DNA of 64,000 nucleotides from Arsenophonus sp052174455 (GTDB lineage: Bacteria; Pseudomonadota; Gammaproteobacteria; Enterobacterales; Enterobacteriaceae): contig JBQMRP010000075.1 in the NCBI GenBank assembly GCA_052174455.1, forward strand, positions 144,496 to 208,495, given 5' to 3'. The notes beneath the pieces are model-generated. The model saw only the letters and a program-made list of their open reading frames with translations, was not told the origin of the DNA and ran no database searches. Shown in pieces: positions 30,561 to 41,100 of this stretch; the first letter of the stretch is position 1; each line of letters opens with the position of its first letter. The translations under genes were made by a program, and so were the position numbers.

Positions 30561-31430
30561 AACACGCCGTGCTTATCAATGATTGTATTCCTTTCTTAAA
30601 AGGAATACACTATCCTGGCTTAGGATAGCCAGGAAAATTTGCAGTTTTTGACGCACGGCTGGTAATTTTTACGTTGTAATTCATAGAAAGTCGCTTGCCC
30701 AATCAGGTATTTTTATTACCCCATAATCCTTGTTAGAAAAATTATCTTGATAGATTTGGAGCTTTGTTTACTGAGTAATTATAAGGTAGTGCAATTCTAT
30801 GAGTCCTTAGAAGCTATTTGTAATTCTGGCATTAATGATTTCTTTAGGAAGATATTCGTTATCACGATACTTCCTTTCAGTTTAATAGCTTTAGTCATCG
30901 TCATTTAGAATTTAATCGATTTATTAATTTCTTTGTGCACGGGGAGGCACCACACTCAAAAATCTCAGATTGGTTTTAGTAGCAAGTAGATTAATCCAGT
31001 ATAAAATGTTAATTTTAGACTGCGTAAAACTACTGCAGAATTGTAAAGCACTCCTTTATAAATAAAAATCTGGCAATCCGGATTTATGCAACAAAATTAT
31101 TTTTAATTTTATTCCTACTAATTTAGCGAAATATTTTTCGCCTAGAGACCTTAAATCTATTTAAACCCAACACTAATCTCCATATTGGTCAATTACAAGT
31201 AAATCAACTCTACTAAAGAAGATAATTACTACCATCTAGTAGTAGAAACTTTCTAATGCACTTCAAGCCAAGATTTATAATTTTTTCTTTAATAAACCGT
31301 GAATTTCTTTAGCAGATTTATTCATGAATACCTAAAATTCATCTTTAAGTGAATTAGAAAAATGTTCTTAAGTTATTCTTTCATCTGGATGGGATAATGG
31401 GATGGTTTATTTAGTTTTAATATATTTTCC
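30561..31430. other. eroded region, unassigned
   Basis: Minus-strand relics continue above the DnaC-like pseudogene (VIKIPDWASDF near 30710-30680). No intact gene or named family. An inverted repeat (CCTGGCTTAGGATAGCCAGG, about 30612-30631) could form a 7-bp hairpin with no T-run. Confidence 0.3.
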
Positions 31431-31990
31431 TTTATAGTTTTTTTATCTTTATCTAATTTAGGTATGTTCTTTTCTCACCTAATTTGGATAATATTCATTG
31501 AACATAGCACCTATGCTATGAGTAACGCAGTTACGTTGCTTCAGAGATGTTTATTAACTGAACACTGTCTTAGACTCTGTTATATATTAATTTTTCAGGA
31601 ATTAAGTCAGATGCCTCAGAATAAAACTACTAGAAATCGCAAATCGGGTAAATTAGGAAAATAATACGCAAGTATTATCTATTTCTAACCACGATTATCC
31701 AGATTTTTGGATACAATCACCTAAACTAAGGCGATAATGTTAGATATAACTACATTAAAGAGCAATGACTGACAGCATCTTTTCTGATGAATTTATTATC
31801 TATATAGAACTAGGGGATAATTTCCATTTCTCTTTAATCAAAGAGATAAACACAAAGATAATCAGGCAGATAGATCTTACAAATGCAGACAGAATAACTA
31901 TTTTTAATTTCTCTTTCTCTAGAAAGATACTAAGATATATAACTCCCTGCCTAACTAAACTGCTTTTCAGTAAATTATGATGGCTGAAAT
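31430..31990 (+). repeat. duplicated unit, copy 1 (second copy at 60000-60830)
   Basis: This stretch aligns in the same orientation with 60000-60830. Both have a stem-loop zone (31500-31540 here), then an ATG followed by a basic peptide (MPQNKTTRNRKSGKLGK at 31610-31661). Further on is a second shared block reading FIIYIELGDNFHFSLIKEIN (about 31785-31845). Copy 1 lacks about 120 bases between the blocks. The unit is not one of the three IS families seen here. The layout of a short leader, hairpin and basic start recalls leader-controlled plasmid replication genes of the RepFIIA kind, but I cannot confirm this. Confidence 0.5.
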
Positions 31991-33289
31991 AAATTTCCTA
32001 AAAATAGGCTAAAATTGTTAACTCGTAGACTCATCCTATCTATCGAGCAAATCTTTGTCTGTAGCATTTATGCTATTTAAGTATCAAATGATATTACTAT
32101 TCCTCTCCTGAATGTTTTTGCTGCTGTTTTTCTACCAAAATCTATAAATCAAAATCCTACAGTTCATACGAAATCAAAACTACCGAGCAGTAGTTAGTAC
32201 AACAGATGCAAATTTTACCTAATTGTAACTCATAATACATTACTTTCATCATCCCACATCTTCTTTGTATTTTTTAATAAAAACTAGCAGCTACTTAATG
32301 TTCTATTTTGCGCCGCTACCCCTGCACCATTCTGTGGAGTAGGCACAGAAGCAGGGTATAAAATTAATATCTTCTCTGCCTTGTACAGTTATAGTTAACA
32401 ACTCAATAAACATTCGCATACTTATGCTTCTATAACTCATAACGGTCTAGACATTAAACATACTGTATAACATAAGCTGTTCTTTAAAAATAAGGATCAA
32501 AGAAATCTGGTAAGAAGCTGTTATTAGGCTAATTCATTGCAGCGATGAGTAATAAATCCCAATAATCTTTTCTTAATCTTGCGCATATCTGCGTCAGGAA
32601 GGTTGTAGCAGCGTTATCTAAAGGCACAGTAGCTACTTTCGATTGCTGGAAAATGCGCTTTTGTTAAAAAGACAAAAAAAGGGGCGTAGTATAGAGTAAA
32701 ATATCTCTGTAATAAAACATCCTCCAAGTATCTACATTAAAATATGGTTTCCTGAGAAGAGAGTGATTGTAGATCATTACTATTACCACCAGACTAAGCA
32801 GTACCAGCAGAGATTTTGTCGTAAGAAAAATGACCGGACATTATATTAGCAATATTTCGGTAAGCATTAAGATTATGTATTGCTCTATGTTTTCTTGTTG
32901 AATCGTCAATACGAATTATATTATTACCAAGGATGTATAAGACACTAAAGCAATAGCTTACAAAAACCGGAAAAATCAGAGTTTTACCGTTCTGATAAAA
33001 AGATTACTACGCACAGATTTACATAAATGCATTCTGTCTGACGAGAGGGTACTTTTTATTTACGCTTAGCCTTAGCAAGGCAGATACATGATTATTATCA
33101 AAAAAAAATACATAAAAAGGATAGTTATTAAGCTAAATATATGGTTAATATCTCTAAAATTAGAGTATTAAATTAAAGAATGTAGACTACAATAAAATCT
33201 TCACTTTCAATAGACTGAATAATTCGATTCATTTTTCCTTTTAGTAAAAATGAATGGCTTTCGCTCTTCACTTAATAGAAATTTAATTT
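31991..33289. other. eroded region, nothing recognised
   Basis: About 1.3 kb with no open frame of note on either strand. A scrap at 32610-32665 (ALSKGTVATFDCWKM) may be an old coding piece. I see no RNA gene or repeat. Confidence 0.3.
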
Positions 33290-33530
33290 CTTAAGCATTA
33301 AAGCAGTGTTTATCAGGTTATCACAGCAATGGCTTCGAGTTATGGTTTAACAGCTGTCCCTATCAACTACCTAGCACAATTACGGATAAATTCATGTAAT
33401 GAGACAGAGGTAATATCTAGTTTCGCAGATACATGTAAGGTAGGTTTTCATGGAATATCATAACTATAGTGTTGAAATCATCTACGAAATCAATCAGGTA
33501 GGATATAAGTTACCATTTCTAAAACCCCAT
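33290..33530 (-). mobile_element. IS256-family remnant, 5' fragment
   Basis: On the minus strand, only the leader and first codons of the IS256 transposase region remain (matches to 2200-2415 and 62030-62235). It ends about 20 bases from the ribC stop, so the insertion probably reached into or next to the ribC tail. Confidence 0.65.
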
Positions 33531-33553
33531 CCTTCAAAAATAAAGATAACTCA

Positions 33554-34207
33554 TTAAAATAGCGTGACAATCTTTTTTTTAAAACACACTTTATGATTAA
33601 ATTTTTTATACATCACCCGTTCAACAGCATCAACTACCGCTTGAGTATGGGTATCAATTTCAATATTAACTTTTTCTCCAAGACGTTTTTCTGAAATTGT
33701 AGTACGTGTAATAGTTTCTTGGATTAGATGGACACAAAAACGATTATTGACTACTTCCGCTATTGTTAAGCTAATTCCATCAACACCAATAAAGCCTTTA
33801 TGCAAAATATATTTCATTAATTTCTTATTATTCACATGAAACCAAATTTGGAGATTATTTTTAGATTTAAAAATTTTGGCTATTTCAGCGGTAATAATGA
33901 TGTGGCCCGACATAACATGACCACCAATTTCATCGCCATATTTTGCTGATCTTTCTAAGTTAATCATATCGCCTAGTTTTAAGCTACCTAAATTTGTCAG
34001 GCGCAAAGTCTCCTTTATTAAATCAAAACTTACTTTATTATCATTAATATAGGTAACAGTTAAACAACACCCATTGTTAGCAACAGAAGCACCTATTTCT
34101 AAACCTTCTAGTAATTCATTAGAGAATTTGACGGTATAAGTACGAAAATTAACGCTATCCTCTACCGCAACTAATGTTCCTTTTCCTTTTACAATGCCTG
34201 TAAACAT
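33554..34207 (-). CDS. ribC: riboflavin synthase, α subunit
   Basis: Riboflavin synthase (called ribC or ribE in enterobacteria) dismutates two 6,7-dimethyl-8-ribityllumazines to riboflavin. The protein (217 residues from this start) has the two duplicated lumazine-binding halves: MFTGIVKGKG with NGCCLTVT, and HVMSGHI with GFIGVDGISLTI and FCVHLIQETI. I chose the ATG at 34207 (MFTGIV); a TTG five codons earlier would only add residues foreign to the family. The last 12 or so residues (KVCFKKKIVTLF) do not resemble the usual tail, and an IS256 scrap lies next to the stop. The catalytic half-sites are intact. No FMN riboswitch was seen. It is divergent from gpmA. Confidence 0.95.
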   Translation of the reverse strand: MFTGIVKGKGTLVAVEDSVNFRTYTVKFSNELLEGLEIGASVANNGCCLTVTYINDNKVSFDLIKETLRLTNLGSLKLGDMINLERSAKYGDEIGGHVMSGHIIITAEIAKIFKSKNNLQIWFHVNNKKLMKYILHKGFIGVDGISLTIAEVVNNRFCVHLIQETITRTTISEKRLGEKVNIEIDTHTQAVVDAVERVMYKKFNHKVCFKKKIVTLF

Positions 34208-34513
34208 ATATTGAGTTCTCAACTTTAACAGAAAGATTAAAACTTATTCTACGCAAGTTTTTCTAGATAAGCACTCCAGAAACAATAATATAAAAACTTT
34301 TTACCTATTTATAACTATAACTTTATCAAATCGATACTAAAAGATTTTAGAATTATTAAGTTTTTGATAAATATCATGGTGGTCAGCTTAAATAAGGGTA
34401 GCTTCCTTACTCAACAATTTAAAATCAGCTACTAGATTGATTAGTATACAGTTTCATGGATAATATAATAATTCAGATCAATTTTAATGAATCTACTAAT
34501 AGGAGTTTAAATT
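34208..34513. promoter_or_regulatory. intergenic region between divergent ribC and gpmA
   Basis: The 306 bases must carry the promoters of both genes. An AGGAG stands eight bases before the gpmA ATG (34500-34505). I cannot single out reliable -35/-10 boxes in such AT-rich DNA. Confidence 0.4.
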
Positions 34514-35212
34514 ATGCTAATAACTAAGCTGGTTCTGATAAGACACGGTGAAAGTAAATGGAATAAAGAAAACCGATTCACGGGTTGGACTGATGTTGAA
34601 CTTTCCAATAAAGGCCGTGAAGAAGCAATATACGCAGGACATCTTTTAAAAAAAGAAGGTTTTCTTTTTGATTATGCTTATACCTCTCTTTTAAAACGTG
34701 CTATTCACACATTGTGGAATATTTTAGACCAAATAGATGAACAGTGGCTAACAGTTGAAAAAAATTGGCGGCTCAATGAACGCCATTATGGTGCGTTGCA
34801 AGGTTTAGATAAAGCAGAAACTGCAGCAAAATATGGTGATGATAAAGTTAAACTATGGCGTCGTGGTTTTAAAAATACACCTCCAGAATTAACTAAAGAT
34901 GACCCTCGTTATCCCGGTAATGATCCTCGTTATGCAAATTTAAACCCCTCAGAACTTCCTGTTACTGAAAGTCTATCTACCACAATTGAACGTGTTGTCC
35001 CTTATTGGGAAAATGTGATTAAACCTAGAGTTTATAAAGGTGAAAAAGTGATTATTGCAGCTCACGGTAATTCATTACGAGGATTAGTTAAACATCTGAA
35101 TAATATGAGTGAAGACGAAATCCTTGAACTCAATATTCCAACCGCCGTTCCACTTATCTATGAATTTGATAAAAATATAAAACCTATTAAACATTACTAT
35201 ATTGGTGATTAA
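34514..35212 (+). CDS. gpmA: 2,3-bisphosphoglycerate-dependent phosphoglycerate mutase, C-terminal tail lost
   Basis: GpmA interconverts 3- and 2-phosphoglycerate in glycolysis through a phospho-His. The 232-residue product has the RHGESKWN motif with catalytic His11, NRFTGWTDVELS, the RRGFKNTPPEL segment and the second His in AAHGNSLRGLVK (about 185). E. coli GpmA has 250 residues; here the frame stops after YYIGD. The bases beyond still read AEITTK in the same frame and VANQNK in another, matching the missing tail (DEIAAK, VANQGK). A stop mutation plus a frameshift therefore removed the flexible C-terminal tail, which closes over the active site in this family. The enzyme is probably still needed but may be less efficient. 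Confidence 0.94.
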   Translation: MLITKLVLIRHGESKWNKENRFTGWTDVELSNKGREEAIYAGHLLKKEGFLFDYAYTSLLKRAIHTLWNILDQIDEQWLTVEKNWRLNERHYGALQGLDKAETAAKYGDDKVKLWRRGFKNTPPELTKDDPRYPGNDPRYANLNPSELPVTESLSTTIERVVPYWENVIKPRVYKGEKVIIAAHGNSLRGLVKHLNNMSEDEILELNIPTAVPLIYEFDKNIKPIKHYYIGD

Positions 35213-35280
35213 GCTGAAATAACTACTAAATTCAACAGGTGTTGCTAATCAAAATAAACATAATAATTAATTGAATATAT

Positions 35281-35303
35281 ATAAGGCCACTTTGTGGCCT
35301 TAT
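35281..35303 (+). terminator. terminator after gpmA
   Basis: A perfect 10-bp stem (35281-35290 with 35294-35303, loop TTT) is followed by an AT-rich stretch and a T-run at about 35321-35327. The stem is the most GC-rich structure near the gpmA 3' end and lies beyond the relic of the old reading-frame tail. Confidence 0.7.
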
Positions 35304-35649
35304 TAAGCATTAATTAGACATTTTTTTATGATATATTCGAATAACTTCTTATCTAAACAATATAATAATTTTCGCTATCTTTCCAACCAATACAGACATC
35401 TATTATGTTTCTACCATACACTACCGTTTTTTGTAGTTATATCTTATCTTTCCTCTAAAAAATAATTTTAAATCATTACTACCAGAATGATTATTCTTCA
35501 CTAAACATATTTAATTATCAATATTCAGCTACTTCAAAGCTGCTTTTTATATTATTACAACAATTCGTATAACTAAAATCAATCATAATATTGGCTAATA
35601 AGTCTTATTTTAGCGAATTTTCTTTAACGCCTCTGTATTTAATTTATAA
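35304..35649. other. spacer between gpmA terminator and IS256 copy
   Basis: About 350 AT-rich bases with no open frame, repeat or RNA that I recognise. Confidence 0.4.
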
Positions 35650-37030
35650 GTTACACTCATCTCTAGTATATATGGTTTTAGAGATGATGGCGACGGTATT
35701 CCTGGTGATTGATTTCGTGGATAATTTTAATAACAGAGAAAATGATATCCTATAAAACTCCAACCTACAAGGTTATCCGCGAAATCAGATATTACCCTGG
35801 TCCGTTATATTAACGAATTCGTAATGGTGAAAGGTAGTTGATAGGCACTACTGTTAAGATGAAGCTTGAAGATATGCTGCGATAACATACTCAATCGCTT
35901 CCTTATTAATAGGACACTCATTTTGTCGACCGTAATGGTTTTTCTATAGCAAACCATACAAAAATGAATACTGATAGTATTGAGACTAAAGCGCTTAATA
36001 TCAAAAAAAGGGACCCCCTTTTTTTTTAGCGGCAACGAAATATGCTTACAACTCATTGCTACCAGCTTATATCTAAAGCTGCAAAAAAGCGGAGAAAATT
36101 ACTACCATGGCTATATACCTACAAATCATCTCCACTGGTGATTTTACGAAACTATTGTACTATTTCTCAGAAAAAATCACATAATCTCCTATCAGGAGAC
36201 CATAAGCAGATTAAAACAACAATAGCTTCAAGAGTATATGAAATGATAGCTGCCTGATTTAAGCGATATACGCTACATTTATTTCTGTGTTGATGGCTAT
36301 GTTATTCTGTTAAGCAAGCTGGTCGTCTTTGCTTTCTTCTCATATCAGCCTTACTAGGACTATGAACGTAAAAAGCTTGTTATGGTAGAAAATGCTTATC
36401 AAGAGTTATAATCACATTGGGGCAAAACATTTTAATTGCCTGCAAGAGAGCGGAGTTTAACCGTGTCTTACACGGCTTACTTAGATGGAGACACGGTACC
36501 ATTAGTTTTTGGAATTTAATAGCAAAAACGTTTCCGGATACGTAGCAGCAACCCTGTTGAGTACATAAAACAGCTAATTCACCACTTCATCCTAAAAAGC
36601 ATGCAACTGAATTAAGGGTTAGCTGTGGTAAGTTTGGCTTAACAGAGAGCCACGATAGCATAATAAAGTTCATGAGTTTTATTAGCGAGCTTTTCAGTGT
36701 ATTCTGTAACAATAAAAAATCTGAAGAAAGATTGAAAATAGCCGCCATTCTATTCGCTCCTGTCAGGAGAACTGTCCTTAATAATAATGATGAATCCAAT
36801 TAAATTAACTTTCCAACATTGATCGCTATAAAAACAAGTAGCAAAGTACTGTAGTTTGAAAAACAACTATTTTAATGGTATTTCATGTATTTCTATCTGC
36901 TTATAAAAACTGGAAATGGATAATGGGCATTGATCTGCTGATCATGTGATAGTAAACAATGCCCAATTTAAGGATGGGAAATAGATTCATAAAGCATCAA
37001 GCGTAGTGTAGCCTAATTATCATATACCAA
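35650..37030 (+). mobile_element. IS256-family element, degenerate, nearly full length
   Basis: A complete-length dead copy. It has the left end near 35650-35690 (TATGGTTTTAGAGATGATGG), the leader at 35730, the WLYLQG-type block near 36100-36140 (PWLYTYKSSPLVILR), and the shared 3' end near 36955-37030. The frame is broken repeatedly. It is followed by an IS1595 remnant. Confidence 0.78.
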
Positions 37031-37170
37031 ATTTGCTAATCTCGCATACAAAACTCAAACCTGACAGCAATTGATTAAAAGTAAATAGATTTATCTTATA
37101 ATTCATTGATATACTCATTTTTTAGCTCCTATTTCGAATAGGTTTTTCAACAAAGTATGGATACTTCAAG

Positions 37171-38165
37171 GTATGTTAGCAACGATTGCTATACAGCGTT
37201 TGCATAGAAAAGTAAACAGTTATGCAGATTAAAGAAATTTTTTTATTTCTCTACAAACATCTAAAGCTGCATTTCATTAGTTGAGTTGGTAATAAGCTGT
37301 CGGATGATATCTCGATATATGCATCGAATCAACTCATTCTATTTTATCCTACCCATATTGTCATAGTAAGCATGTTATCCACTTGGGAGATTTCATCATG
37401 GTTACAGAGATATCATTGAAAAATTCCCGATTACAGGAAAAGATTTTAAGATCTTACTAAAAATCCTATAGTAAAACTATATCACAAGGATAAATTATTT
37501 AGTTATTTGTGATGTATTTTAAATAGCTTGACTTTATGGAATTAAGCAAAAACAAATAGGGATTTTTTTTTAAAACAGCATTTAAATGGAGTCACTTTTT
37601 CCTTTCTTCAGCAACGATAGCTAACTTAAATCTACTAAGTTGTATTGTTGAAGTTAATGAAACATTTCTATAAATTCTTTAAATAGAAGCGTTATATTTC
37701 AGATAGGAAAGGTAAAAAATACGAGAGATGAGGAGATAAAAAGAAAAACGAATTGTGGTCTTAATTACCTAAAATCAACAAAAAAGGGTATCATGTGAGC
37801 GATGAAATTCTTGGAGAGCTTAATGCAAAGTGTATTATCTGCTTTCTTAAAGCGATCCTCGATAAGAGTTCATCCTTTATTTTGATGAATACTAAATGAT
37901 ACGAAATCGTTTGCCAGCGAACATAAAATTAGTCACTATTGCCTAATAAGATTGATAACTAAGGATTTATATGTAAAGAATTTCATATTCTATATATGAA
38001 CAAGTTATATTAGTCAATTAAAAATATAGCTGAGTAAATCATGGTGTAGAGTCGTTTTATTTACTAAATTATTTAACCTGGAGAAAATTGTTTAAAATTA
38101 AAATAATTAAAATATAAAGGTGATTACAAAATTCCCTTGCGAGTAAAGCAACGATCTAGCTTTAC
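37171..38165 (+). mobile_element. IS1595-family element, degenerate
   Basis: The plus strand carries the best-readable of the IS1595-type copies: DYRKRF, DLTKNPIVKLYHKDK, LRCxLxSLTL near 37500-37550, then IFQIGKVKNTRDEEIK (the worn HRKSRKRGG region near 37690-37740). The 5' terminal repeat begins near 37171, the 3' end near 38150. About 140 unassigned bases separate it from the IS256 copy before it. Dead. Confidence 0.7.
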
Positions 38166-38169
38166 TCTT

Positions 38170-41100
38170 TTAAAACAATGTGATCCCAGTAGCAGTAGAT
38201 TGGTTTTCCGCTACTGACTGGTATCAACTGACTTTTCATAACGTAATTCTTCATCCCGTTTATCCCAAACAGCACGCGCTAAAAAAAGCGAGAGCAAAAT
38301 GGTTTCATCCGACTTTTTACGGTGTAAAAAATTCCTTGAACACCTCGCGGATACAGACCTGAGGTTATCCGGAGTATTGGAGGTGATCTGCAGTGTAATA
38401 TCGACCTTTTACCACCAGGTACAAACACCGTTATTATTAACCCCTTAGATTATCCGATACACTTGCTGATCATAGAGTCACGATTCTGTGCAATAGTTAG
38501 TGACTCGGTTAATATCAGGCTTACTAAGAAAGATATTTAGTGATGTTCCATTATAAAAATCCATCCACTCTTTGTACCTCATTTCAAGTAAGCAAATATT
38601 ATCCACAGGAGACACCTAGCCGTTCGTTTAACAAGCATTTATAATCTTCAAATCGTACCAAATAACTCGACAGGAACTGCATACAAATATAGTAAGCATA
38701 ACAGCAACTCTTCTGGGCTCGATCAACCTTGCTGCGAATACTAGGTTCTTTGGTCAGCATCTACTTGGCAGTGAATATGAAACTGATCTCACAAAACCAA
38801 ATTCCTACAGCCACGATACAGTCCCCTGCTAAAACCCAAGCTGATCAGTTCTCAACAACCCTTAAAATCTTTCACCTTCCTCTAGACCGATGCCGTCAGG
38901 CAGTTGTAAACGCGCTCTAACCGGACACAACACTTGGCCGTATAATTATAAGTAACAGTTAATATTGACATTGGGCTGTACGACTTGTTTGTACACCACA
39001 CTTAAAAAGCGCAATATTTGCGCATTTTGCTATTATCGACGCTTCTTGTAATGATTTGCGTAACTATCCAGCCAAGCTGGCTTATATTCCAATGGCAATA
39101 AACACAGTAAACTTTCTGCATCAAAGAGTGCGAACCACCAGTAAGTATTGTGAGGTATCTTGGTGGTGGGGTTTAGCAAATAAATTTATTTAATATAAAT
39201 TTATGGTATTTAAATTCCCTCTAAGCCCATTTAAATATAAATAAATACGCACTCTCATCTCTTAAGCGTCAGAGACTCGCACTTGTTCAGCCACATAGCC
39301 AGAGCTAGGCAGCGGCGGCGCGGCTCCCACCTGCCAAAATGCAATTAACTAATTATTTCCACTTTCAGGAAGCCATACAGCGACTCATGCTGTAGATTTT
39401 GCTCACACTAATATCCTGTTTACCATTTTTCTATGATAGGAACCACAGATGCGAGCCAAGCTTGTCGCAACTAATAATTGCCGGTATCTAAAAAAAGTAT
39501 TAAAAACCTCAACGCGTCTATCAGTAAACAGATACAACAGGATCGTCGGCATCATGCTTTTGTCAATGAGTAAATCCGCCCTATCTTATACTATCTCCCT
39601 TCGGCATTAATCCAGCGCAAGTACGAATTTCACTCATTTCGTCTCCCGATCAAAATCCTGCGCATCACTGCGAAAATAGATGTTGCAATGGAATATTATT
39701 CATTAAGTTTATTTCTTTAGTTAAGGCAGGTTCATACCAAGCTATCGACGTCGCCGTCAGTACCGGAGCTTCCCTCCCCTTGTGCTTTAACTCTGATAGC
39801 ACGATAAATCCTCGCATGAAGTCAGTATTAGTGTTATATTTTCTCCTAGTCTACATCCAGATCAAACTACACCTGATTAATCAACAGGTCACGACTCACC
39901 TTAGACAGAAGTGATACAATAGAGGTAGGTAATCTGGTTGGTCTATCCACAGTTCGCTGATTTCGCGCTGCCACCATTTTCTTTTATCACGACTGAAAAG
40001 CGTTCTAATTTGCTAATCCTTGTCCACTTTCTCGCAGTCCACACCTGTCTAATGCGCTTAGAAGATGAGTTACTGTCAACTAGAATAGCTTTGAGTCGGT
40101 AACGCAAAATCGTGAGATCATTGTTTTTTTCATTTGGAATAGTGCGCAGGGCATTAGTATTGAGGATTGCTACGTTAACCAGCACCCACCCCGCCATACT
40201 TTTAATCAAATAATGCCGGCAAAGGTCGCGCAAGTCATTGCTATATTCAGTAGATAATAGATTGTTACTCATCAGAAAAATATTGCTGTCGGTTTTAGCA
40301 AAATTGGCATGGATCATATCCAGTTAACACCACACCCATCGTGATAAATCTACACAAAATCACGGCTTAACATTCTTACCATGTAAGATCATAATCTAAT
40401 AACCCAGTGTGGATCTGATTAGGGGATATGACATACGCATCTAAGCAGTAAAGTACCTTCTGCCTGACCATACTAGATCCGATTAACTTTCCAACTAGAT
40501 AGTGCCCCTATCTCTAAGCGAGGAAAAAAGGAAAGTTATCAGGGTTAATACCATGCCAGCGGCGTGTTTTGAATAACCTCCGGTAGACTGACTGAGTAAA
40601 AACGATAACATATCTATATCTTGCACTACACCCACTGCTAGATGTAGTGTATTTTTAATAGCTGCATCGGTAACATTGAAGTAGCCGGTTGTGTCCCTCT
40701 TCCTATCTCGCAGACGATTCTGACGGATCAAAACGCTTTTCAAGCGATCGGATAACATGATAATTTACTGCTGGAGTATAGCGACTAGATGGAAATCAGT
40801 GCGCTTACCTAATTTTTATCTTCCCGACTATGGGATAAGCTGGTAGGCGTTATATTCCTTAAAAGCCCACCCTTAAAGACCATTGCCAGGCGGTTGGAGA
40901 TAATTGAAATCCTTTGGTATTACTGCTCAAAGCAGTGAATGAAGCATAAAGCTCCGCACATTAGACAAACCAAAGACCATTGATAGCACTTTCCAGCGTG
41001 CTAGCCTTCTCGTTAACGCATACTTCAACGCCTCCACAGAATACAGTAAAAATTCTAAGCCGTCAGTTAGTGGTTAAAAAAGTGAACCAGCGTATAATCG

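Noticed and set aside
31464..31980. Two short plus-strand frames in the duplicated unit as independent small genes
   Set aside because: The second copy at 60000-60830 has stops inside the same stretches, so the frames are relics, not conserved small proteins.
26011..33289. A tRNA, rRNA or CRISPR array in the long gene-poor region
   Set aside because: I looked for T-loop GTTCGAATC-type motifs and for regularly spaced short direct repeats on both strands and found none. A tRNAscan and a CRISPR finder would settle it.
39943..40758. Open frames of 87-124 codons on the minus strand in the G+C-richer segment
   Set aside because: Reported only as fragments within the segment. Longer frames are expected by chance where G+C is higher, and I recognise no family, so I do not call them genes.
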